NCBI GenBank assembly: GCA_037444005.1
Contig: JBBING010000037.1
Span: 1 to 21,310, forward strand
Source of the DNA: DATLZC01 sp037444005
GTDB taxonomy: Bacteria > Chloroflexota > Dehalococcoidia > DSTF01 > JACRBR01
Length of the DNA stretch: 21,310 nt
Direction: 5' to 3'
The position numbers and the translations under genes were made by a program. Below are positions 1 to 5,836 of this stretch, one piece after another (within the stretch, counting starts at the first letter, position 1; each line of letters starts with the position of its first letter). Under the pieces are notes generated by a model that was given only the letters and a program-made list of their open reading frames with translations, ran no database searches and was not told where the DNA came from.

Positions 1-440
1 CCATCCCAGTCGCGCCCGTCGGCCGCCGCCGCAGGGCCGCGGCGCACCATCGCCCAGCTCAGATCCATGAGGGCCTCGCGCAGCGAGCGGAGGGCGGGGA
101 AGGGCTCGCTCCAAAATCCGCGCACGGCGACGGCCTCGTCCTCCATCACCATGCGGCGGAGCCGGTTGATGTGCCGCATGAGGACTCGGTACACCCGCGC
201 CCGTTCGGAGGCCGGCGCCTCGCCCCGGCAGAACGCGACGACGTCGTCATGAAGGTGCAGGATGATGAGGCTCAGCGGAAGCAAGCGCTGGCCCCTGGGC
301 TCCGCCGAGACGCGCCAGAGCGCGTCGGAGCGCTCCCGGGCGCGCCGCAGGAGGTAGGGGCTCGAGGCGTCGACCCCGGCCAGCTCTTCCAGAACCAGCG
401 ACAGGCGTCTGCGAATGCGACACAGCTTCGGGCCGGTCAT
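1..440 (-). CDS. Hypothetical protein, C-terminus cut by window edge
   Basis: An open frame runs from an ATG at 440 off the left edge without a stop, giving the first ~146 residues. I do not recognise a family. The visible part is rich in Arg, Leu and Glu, reads as mostly helical, and has no signal peptide or membrane segment. The start is well supported: AGAGGGGA lies 9 bases upstream of the ATG, and a good sigma-70-type promoter lies about 50 bases further up. It is transcribed in the same direction as fabL but has its own promoter in the 100-base gap, so it need not be in the same operon. No function is proposed. Confidence 0.75.
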   Translation of the reverse strand, partial: MTGPKLCRIRRRLSLVLEELAGVDASSPYLLRRARERSDALWRVSAEPRGQRLLPLSLIILHLHDDVVAFCRGEAPASERARVYRVLMRHINRLRRMVMEDEAVAVRGFWSEPFPALRSLREALMDLSWAMVRRGPAAAADGRDWD

Positions 441-495
441 CGGCAGGGTTCCCCTCTGTCGAGCGCGCGTCGGGACTCGGCGGGGCGGGGTCATC

Positions 496-523
496 AGTGT
501 AACAGAGGGCGGGAAACGGTCAA
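496..523 (-). promoter_or_regulatory. Sigma-70-type promoter of the left-edge hypothetical gene
   Basis: On the minus strand, TTGACC (523-518) is followed after 16 bases by TACACT (501-496). The predicted start of transcription is near 489, giving a leader of about 50 bases that ends in a Shine-Dalgarno sequence (457-450). It lies between the fabL stop and the next start codon. Confidence 0.65.
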
Positions 524-540
524 GCGCATGTCGCTGCGCC

Positions 541-1313
541 TCAGACGAGGCCCAGCAGGCTGTACCCGCCGTCCACGAGAAGGACCTGCCCGATGATCAT
601 CCGGGCCTCCTCCGAGCAGAGAAACGCCACGGCGTTGGCCACGTCCGCCGGCGTCACCTGACGCCCGGCAGGGATGCGCGAACGGTACGCCTCGACCAGC
701 GCTGGCGGCAGCATCCGCACGCCGTCGGTGCCTTCCACCAGGCCCGCGGAGACGCCGTTCACCCGGATGCCCCGCGGCGCGAGCTCCACCGCCAGGTACC
801 GGGTGAGCGACTCCAGCGCGCCCTTGGACACGCCCACGGGCGCATACCGCGGCAGGTACCGGTGCGCCCCCGGGCTGAGCACATTTACGATGGCGCCATC
901 GCCGTCCATAAGGCGGGCCGCCTCCTGCGCGCAGAACCAGGGGCCGAGCACGTTGACCTCGAGCGTGTGGCGCAGATGCTTCGGGAGCGAATCGAGCGCG
1001 CCGCGCGGCCGCTCCAGTCCTCGCGCCGCGCTGTTCACCAGAAAATCTACCCGCCCGAATCGCTCTCCGACCTCTCGAAACAGCGCGACGATGGCGTCGC
1101 GGTCGCCGATGTCGGCCTTGAGCGCCTCGCACCGCACGCCATGGCCCGCGACGGAGCGCCGGGCGGCTTCAGCGGCTTCCGCGTTGCGAGAGTAGACGGC
1201 GACCACNNNNNNNNNNNNNNNNNNNNCGCGAGCCGCTCGGCGACCGCGAGACCGATGCCCCGCGTGCCGCCAACCACCACGGCCACTCGCCCGGAGAACG
1301 ACCGCTCGCCCAC
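541..1313 (-). CDS. fabL: Enoyl-[acyl-carrier-protein] reductase, FabL type (contains assembly gap)
   Basis: An SDR-fold protein predicted to reduce enoyl-ACP in the last step of the fatty-acid elongation cycle, in the cytoplasm. The N-terminal cofactor loop GGTRGIG is at about residues 15-21. The active-site segment reads RYAPVGVSK, a Tyr followed by six residues and Lys. That is the enoyl-ACP reductase spacing; classical SDRs use Tyr-x3-Lys, and here that Tyr position is Val. The following TRYLAVELAP and the ending LLVDGGYSLL match my memory of Bacillus FabL closely. A run of 20 N (1207-1226) splits the gene, and the frames on its two sides disagree by one base, so the true missing length must be a multiple of three. 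I chose GTG at 1313 because the Rossmann strand begins shortly after it and a -10 box lies 7 bases upstream. The gene ends with TGA. Confidence 0.82.
1207..1226. other. Assembly gap (20 N) inside fabL
   Basis: Twenty consecutive N. The reading frame ends on a complete codon at 1227 on one side and resumes on a complete codon at 1206 on the other. A correct gap would therefore hold a multiple of three bases, and 20 is not one, so the run is a placeholder. In SDR proteins about five residues normally separate the two flanking segments, suggesting roughly 15 missing bases. Confidence 0.95.
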
Positions 1314-1320
1314 GCCCGGC

Positions 1321-1350
1321 AGTATCGCCAGCGGGACGCCGCTTCCGCAA
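1321..1350 (-). promoter_or_regulatory. Leaderless-type promoter of fabL
   Basis: On the minus strand, TTGCGG (1350-1345), an 18-base spacer, then GATACT (1326-1321). Seven bases separate the -10 box from the GTG at 1313, so transcription would begin at or next to the start codon. No Shine-Dalgarno sequence is present. Confidence 0.5.
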
Positions 1351-1422
1351 ACCGGCGCGGCGGCGGGTGTGTGGAATCGTATGCGCGCAATCGTCGTGAA
1401 AGTGAAATATTTCTTCTCAGGC

Positions 1423-1450
1423 TTGACAATTCCGCCGCATCCGCTACTAT
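1423..1450 (+). promoter_or_regulatory. Strong sigma-70-type promoter upstream of rmuC
   Basis: A perfect -35 TTGACA (1423-1428), a 16-base spacer and -10 TACTAT (1445-1450), in a locally AT-rich stretch. Transcription would start near 1457, leaving an unusually long leader of about 180 bases before the rmuC ATG at 1639. Confidence 0.7.
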
Positions 1451-1460
1451 GGCCCTCGAG

Positions 1461-1616
1461 CCGGGGAGGAGTGCGAGCGGAAACTGTCCGTTCCGGCCGT
1501 CGCGAATCCGCGCTCGTCCTTCCCTGATGAGCGCGCTTCAGCTCCATAAGCCGCTCTCCCTTCCCCGGCGTATCTCCCCGCGCCCGCGCGAACAGCGCGC
1601 GCCGGCGAGCGGGGAG
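1461..1616 (+). promoter_or_regulatory. Structured 5' leader of rmuC (candidate RNA element)
   Basis: The leader can fold into nested hairpins. CCGGGGA (1461-1467) pairs with TCCCCGG (1562-1568), and GAGCGG (1475-1480) with CCGCTC (1551-1556), closing a domain. Inside it CGCGCTC (1509-1515) pairs perfectly with GAGCGCG (1529-1535) around a 13-base loop. A second hairpin follows: CTCCCCGC (1574-1581) with GCGGGGAG (1609-1616), with further inner pairs GCC/GGC and CGCGC/GCGCG. It ends about 22 bases before the ATG. I match it to no known riboswitch or T-box, there is no U-tract, and high GC content makes chance pairing easy. Confidence 0.35.
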
Positions 1617-1638
1617 CCCGGAATCCGAGCTGACGACG

Positions 1639-2712
1639 ATGGAACTCGTGACGCTGCTGCTCGTGGTGGTGGTGCTCGTCATCGCGGTCGTGGCGCTGCT
1701 GGAGGTCCGGCAGCGCCGGGAGCGGCGCGAGCTCGACGCGCTCGAACAGCGCCTCACGCAGCGCGTCGATGCCCTCGAGCAGCAGCTCGCGTCTCGCGTG
1801 GAATCGCTCGACGAGCGGCTGTCCCGCAGCGTCGACAGCGTCCAGCAGAGCGTCACCGCCTCCCTCGCGGCCAGCTCCGACACCCTGCAGAAGACGACGG
1901 AGCGCCTCGCGAACATCGACGCCGCCGCCAGGCGCATCCTCGACGAGGTCGGGCCCGCCGTGTCCTCGCTGCAGGACCTCCTCAAAGCGCCGGGCCTCCG
2001 CGGCGGCTTCGGCGAGTAGCTGCTCCATCAGTTGCTGGCGAACGTCCTGCCCGCCGAACACTTCGACACGCAGTACGCCTTCCGCAACGGCGACCGCGTC
2101 GACGCCATCATCCGCCTCCCGGAAGGCATCGTGCCCATCGACTCCAAGTTCCCCCTCGCGTCCTTCCAGCGGCTGCTGGCGTGCCAGACCGACGACGAGC
2201 GCCGCCGCGAAGCCAGGACGTTCGTCCGCGATGTCCGGGCCCACATCGACAGCGTCGCGAAATACATCCGCCCCGACGAGGGGACGCTCCCCTTCGCCCT
2301 CATGTACATCCCCTCGGAGGGCGTGTACTACGAGGTCATGGTGCGGGAGGAGCTGTCCGGGAACGGCGGCTCGCTCGCCGAGTACAGCCGGGAACGGAAC
2401 GTGTTCCCCGTCTCGCCGAACACCTACTACTCCCCCCTCCAGGCCGTCGCGAAGGGCCTCCGGGGGCTCCAGATCGAGGAGCGCGCACGGGAGATCGTCG
2501 GACATCTCGAACGGCTGCAGGGGGACTTCCGGCAGATCCGGGAGGGGTTCCGGGTGCTGGGCAGCCACCTGACGAACGCGAAGAATCGCTACGACGAGGT
2601 CTCGCGCGACGTCGACCGCTTCGAGGGCCGCCTGACGCTGCCCCTCGAGGCGAGGCCCCTCGAGCTCCCGGACGACACGAGCGCCGGCCACAGCCCCGGC
2701 GGGCCCGCATAG
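1639..2712 (+). pseudogene. rmuC: DNA recombination protein RmuC, interrupted by an in-frame TAG
   Basis: RmuC-family proteins have a membrane-anchored N-terminus, a coiled coil and a nuclease-like domain, and are linked to limiting certain DNA rearrangements. The N-terminus MELVTLLLVVVVLVIAVVAL is a membrane anchor, residues ~25-110 are coiled coil, and the family motif LKAPGLRGGFGE follows. A TAG (2017-2019, codon 127) then stops the frame, but the same frame continues with typical RmuC sequence such as VDAIIRLPEG and IVPIDSKFPL to a TAG at 2712. One base change from TGG (Trp) would explain it, giving an intact protein of 357 residues. It may be a real inactivation, a consensus error or, less likely, read-through. 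The upstream half alone would lack the catalytic domain. No clear Shine-Dalgarno sequence precedes the ATG. Confidence 0.8.
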
Positions 2713-2732
2713 CGCCCGCCGCGATGTTCCGG

Positions 2733-2762
2733 TTGTGACGCCCGCGCCCGGCGCGCTACCGT
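2733..2762 (+). promoter_or_regulatory. Possible leaderless-type promoter of the DUF72 gene
   Basis: TTGTGA (2733-2738), an 18-base spacer, then TACCGT (2757-2762), with six bases to the ATG at 2769. The -10 match is weak, but its position relative to the start codon is the same as in several other genes here. Confidence 0.3.
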
Positions 2763-2768
2763 GGGGCA

Positions 2769-3680
2769 ATGACGGCGCGCATCCTCGTGGGCACCTGTTC
2801 CTGGGCGGACAAGACGCTCGTGGAATGCGGGCGGTTCTATCCCCCCGACGTGAAGACCCCCGAGGACCGGCTCCGCTACTACGCCGAGCAGTTCCCCATC
2901 GTCGAAGTCGATTCCACCTACTACGGCCTTCCGTCCGAGCGGAACGCGGCCCTCTGGGTCGAGCGGACCCCGCCGGATTTCACGTTCGACATCAAGGCCT
3001 TCCGCCTCTTCACGCACCACCCGACGCCTATCGACGCGCTGCCGAAAGACATTCGCCAGGAGTTGCCGCCCAGGGGCGACCGTCCGAACCTGTACCTGCG
3101 CGATCTGCCCCGCGACGTGGTCGACTCTCTGTGGGAGCGATTCGCGTCGGCCCTCCTGCCGCTCGACTCCGCCGGCAAGCTCGGCGTCGTCCTGCTCCAG
3201 TTTCCGCCGTGGTTCCTCCCCGGCTCCGAAAGCCGCGAGTACCTCGTCGAGGCGCGCCATCGCCTGCCTCAGTACCGAATCGCGGTCGAATTCCGCAACG
3301 GCGCCTGGGTGAACGAGCGTAACCTCGACCGCACGCTCGCGTTTCTGCGCGACCACGGTCTCGCCTACGTGTGCGTCGACGAGCCCCAAACCAAGAACAG
3401 CGTGCCGCCCATCGCCGCCGTCACCGCTGACGTCGCCGTGGTCCGCTTTCACGGGCGCAACGTCGCGAACTGGCTGAAGCGCGGGCTGTCGGCGGCGGAC
3501 CGCTTCGACTACCTGTACCGGGAAGAGGAGCTCGCCGAGTGGACACCGCGGGTGCGCCTGTTGGCTGCGGAGGCCCGCGAGGTGCACCTGCTCATGAACA
3601 ACTGCCACGAGGACAAGGCGGTGCGCGGCGCTCGACAGCTCGCGCTGATCCTGGAACGCGAGGGCTTATTGCGCCGGTGA
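2769..3680 (+). CDS. DUF72 (YecE-like) domain protein
   Basis: A 303-residue protein that fits the DUF72/YecE family, a TIM-barrel-like fold of unknown biochemical role. The opening ILVGTCSWADKTL, then the segments VEVDSTYYGLP, FTFDIKAFRLFTHH, LGVVLLQFPPWF, YRIAVEFRNGAW, AYVCVDEP, VVRFHGRN and the late LLMNNCHEDKAV, are the usual conserved blocks in family order and at full length. There is no signal peptide, so it should be cytoplasmic. It starts 56 bases after the rmuC stop. The start ATG has no Shine-Dalgarno sequence but follows a -10-like box by six bases. Its last 15 bases overlap the end of the convergent DUF5667 gene. No specific reaction can be assigned. Confidence 0.9.
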   Translation: MTARILVGTCSWADKTLVECGRFYPPDVKTPEDRLRYYAEQFPIVEVDSTYYGLPSERNAALWVERTPPDFTFDIKAFRLFTHHPTPIDALPKDIRQELPPRGDRPNLYLRDLPRDVVDSLWERFASALLPLDSAGKLGVVLLQFPPWFLPGSESREYLVEARHRLPQYRIAVEFRNGAWVNERNLDRTLAFLRDHGLAYVCVDEPQTKNSVPPIAAVTADVAVVRFHGRNVANWLKRGLSAADRFDYLYREEELAEWTPRVRLLAAEAREVHLLMNNCHEDKAVRGARQLALILEREGLLRR

Positions 3681-5102
3681 GGCCGGCGTCGCTTCCGAGG
3701 GCGTGGGCGTCGCGGTCGGCGCGGGCTCGGGGATGATCTCGATGCTGCGCACGATGTGCGCGACGATCTGGCCGACGCCGGGGTAGCGCCGTTCGAGCGC
3801 GCCCAGATCCGCGACGACCGTGCCGTCTCCCGTCGTCCTCCGCAGGTTGAACTCGTGCCAGCTCCCGTCGTAGTGGTACCAGATGACGTCGGCCGTCTGC
3901 GTGAGGATGGCCACGATGGACTGCCCATCGATGCGCGTCAGCCGGATCACCGGCGATAGCGGGGCGGCGTCGCCGACCTGGAACGCCGGCTCGCTGATCA
4001 CCCATCCGCTCTCGAATGTGGGGACTACGAACGCGAAGCGTTCGGTGACCACCCATTCCCAGGACAGGCCCGCGGTGGTGTCGTCGCTCGGACCGCGTAC
4101 CACCAGGCCGGCGATAGGCGTCGGCCGCGGCCTCGGGGTGGGCGTCGCGGTCGGCGGCTCCGGCGTCTCCCCGCCGGCGGGGGAGGCCGTCTCCGTGGGC
4201 GGCGCCGTCTCCGTGGGCGCCGGGGCGGAGGCGGTCGCTTCGCCGGGCGTCGGCGTCGCGGTCGGCTCTTGGGCGACGACCGCCGCCTCGGTGCGGAGCT
4301 CCTCGGCGATGCGCTGCACCGTCGCGAGCTCGTCGCGCGCCGCCGGGTCCACCTGCTCCTCGACCGTCCGCAGGACGGCCTGTTGACGTTCCGTGAGACT
4401 GATGAGGCGGGCCCGGACGCCCGGGTTCCTGATGGCATTCAGATTGCGCCGTAGCCGGTCGGTCTGCGACTGGAGATTCTTGAGCGCGCTCTCCGTCACG
4501 TGCCCGTCACGGCGAGCCAGCCGTTCGATCTCTTCGAGCCGCTCCTCCGCGAAGGCGATTTCGAGGTTGTGACGCGTCTCGTCATCGAAGGCCAGCGCGA
4601 GACGGGCGCGCTCCGTCGCCCGCTTCACCGGGTAGTTCCAGTCACCCGGAAGCGCGTCGCTCGCGGTCGCGAACGTGTAGCCGGTGAAGGAGAAGAACGC
4701 CAGGATGACTGCGAGCGCGCCCGCCAGCGCCGGCGATGGGAGCCGCAGCCAGAAAGGCGACACCAGGGGACGCGCGGCGCTCCGCGGCGGCGGCAGCATC
4801 TGGCGGGCGGCGTCGAGGAAGCGCCGGCGGGCTCCTTCGAGCAGGCCGTACGTCGGCTGGACCTCCGCGAACGCCTCTTGGAGACGTTCCCCCGTGGCGA
4901 TGCGGAAGCGCTCCCGCGCCTCCCGGGCGAACTCCGGGTCGGGGTCGACATGCAGGGCGTTCGACACCTCGACGACGGTGAGCAGCAGCGGCTGCAACCG
5001 GGGTGCGTCCTCGGGGTACAGTTCGAGGCACTGGGCGAGCGTCAGCCGCCCCGCCCGCAGGGCCTCGATGCACACATTCAGTCGCTCTTCGAACGTCTCC
5101 AT
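3666..5102 (-). CDS. DUF5667 domain membrane protein, likely anti-sigma partner
   Basis: A 478-residue protein. Residues 1-120 are an acidic, helical cytoplasmic part. One membrane segment lies at about 121-146 (LPSPALAGALAVILAFFSFT). The DUF5667 helical domain follows, with SDALPGDWNYPVKRATE and a charged coiled region to ~275. A Pro/Thr-rich linker (~280-330) leads to a distal domain (~331-457) rich in Trp, Tyr and beta-type sequence, and a second PT-rich tail. The gene starts 3 bases after the ECF sigma-factor stop, so the two are co-transcribed and probably translationally coupled. Cytosolic head, one membrane pass and large outer part is the layout of anti-sigma factors; that role is inferred from context. 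No ZAS-type zinc motif is visible. It ends in TAA. Confidence 0.85.
   Translation of the reverse strand: METFEERLNVCIEALRAGRLTLAQCLELYPEDAPRLQPLLLTVVEVSNALHVDPDPEFAREARERFRIATGERLQEAFAEVQPTYGLLEGARRRFLDAARQMLPPPRSAARPLVSPFWLRLPSPALAGALAVILAFFSFTGYTFATASDALPGDWNYPVKRATERARLALAFDDETRHNLEIAFAEERLEEIERLARRDGHVTESALKNLQSQTDRLRRNLNAIRNPGVRARLISLTERQQAVLRTVEEQVDPAARDELATVQRIAEELRTEAAVVAQEPTATPTPGEATASAPAPTETAPPTETASPAGGETPEPPTATPTPRPRPTPIAGLVVRGPSDDTTAGLSWEWVVTERFAFVVPTFESGWVISEPAFQVGDAAPLSPVIRLTRIDGQSIVAILTQTADVIWYHYDGSWHEFNLRRTTGDGTVVADLGALERRYPGVGQIVAHIVRSIEIIPEPAPTATPTPSEATPASPAQ
3705..4266 (-). repeat. Three copies of a 15-base repeat encoding Pro-Thr-Ala-Thr-Pro linkers
   Basis: The plus-strand word GGCGTCGCGGTCGGC occurs at 3706-3720, 4141-4155 and 4252-4266. 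Read on the minus strand, each encodes the PTATPTP segments in the linkers and tail of the DUF5667 protein. This is coding microrepetition within low-complexity linkers, not a mobile or regulatory repeat. Confidence 0.7.
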
Positions 5103-5105
5103 GGC

Positions 5106-5732
5106 TCAGGAAGCGGCTCGCTTCCCCTCCCCGACTCTCGCGCCCAGCGCCTTCTGCAGCCGGGCCACGGCCTTGTGCTGGAGGGCCTTGATGTTGCCCT
5201 CACGCTTTCCCAACGCCTGCGCTGTCTCAGCGATGGACAGCCCCACAGCGAAACGCAGCGCGATCACCTCGCGTTGCGCCTCGGGCAGGTCCGCAGCCGC
5301 CCGCGTCACGTCCTCGACGGTCAGCCGGTGCTCCGTCAGCGCCTCCAGGTCCTGCCGGTCGTCCACGATCCCCTCGAACAGCGGGGCGAGGCGGTTCCGG
5401 TTGTGGCGCTTGCGGAAGTGGCTCACCACCTCGTTGTGCGCGATCCGGAACAGCCACGCCGAAAACGGGACCGACTTCCAGCGGAAGTCCCCGATGTTCG
5501 AGAGCATCTTGAGGAAGATCTCCTCGGTGAGGTCTTCCGCCTCGTGGACGCTCCCGACGCGGGCCAGCACGTACCGGTACACGCGCGGCATGTACCAGTC
5601 GTACAGGTCCGCGAGCGCCTGCTGGTTCCCCAGCCGGGCCCGATCGACCGTAGACCGCTCCAGGTCGGCGGGAATCCCACCAGAAAACGACGCTTCCAGT
5701 GGTCCCTCCTTCCGGCGCTCCGACTGCCTCAT
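5106..5732 (-). CDS. RNA polymerase ECF-type sigma-70 factor
   Basis: A 208-residue sigma factor with only regions 2 and 4. Region 2 is at ~35-110: ADLYDWYMPRVYRYVLARVG, then the -10-recognition segment AEDLTEEIFLKML and FSAWLFRIAHNEVVSHFRKR. Region 4 is at ~140-198: LPEAQREVIALRF, then the helix-turn-helix LSIAETAQALGKREGNIKAL. It should direct RNA polymerase to a dedicated promoter set, with activity probably held by the DUF5667 membrane protein encoded 3 bases downstream. The ATG at 5732 has no clear Shine-Dalgarno sequence, and the first ~20 residues are variable, so a later start is possible. An ECF-like promoter upstream suggests autoregulation. It ends in TGA. Confidence 0.92.
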   Translation of the reverse strand: MRQSERRKEGPLEASFSGGIPADLERSTVDRARLGNQQALADLYDWYMPRVYRYVLARVGSVHEAEDLTEEIFLKMLSNIGDFRWKSVPFSAWLFRIAHNEVVSHFRKRHNRNRLAPLFEGIVDDRQDLEALTEHRLTVEDVTRAAADLPEAQREVIALRFAVGLSIAETAQALGKREGNIKALQHKAVARLQKALGARVGEGKRAAS

Positions 5733-5786
5733 CGGCAGGCGGGCGTGGACGGCGGCCTCCGTACCGCCTCCACGCCCTTCATGTGT

Positions 5787-5813
5787 GACAACGTCGGCGC
5801 CCGCTCAAAGGTT
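5787..5813 (-). promoter_or_regulatory. Possible ECF-type promoter of the sigma factor operon
   Basis: On the minus strand, AACC (5813-5810) within the palindrome GGTTAACC is followed after 16 bases by CGTT (5793-5790) and GTC. An AAC-type -35 with a CGT-type -10 is the general pattern of ECF promoters, so the sigma factor could drive its own operon. The region 5733-5836 is otherwise non-coding. Confidence 0.3.
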
Positions 5814-5836
5814 AACCCACGGGCGCAAGCGTCACG

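Noticed and set aside
415..1527. Long plus-strand open frame across the fabL region.
   Set aside because: It is the antisense shadow of fabL; its product is Arg/Pro/His-rich with no motif, and the minus strand carries clear SDR sequence.
1481..1550. CTGATGAG and GGAAAC in the rmuC leader, suggesting a hammerhead ribozyme core.
   Set aside because: The required stems I-III cannot be formed around these words in any permutation I tried, and GAAA does not follow the core in the right place.
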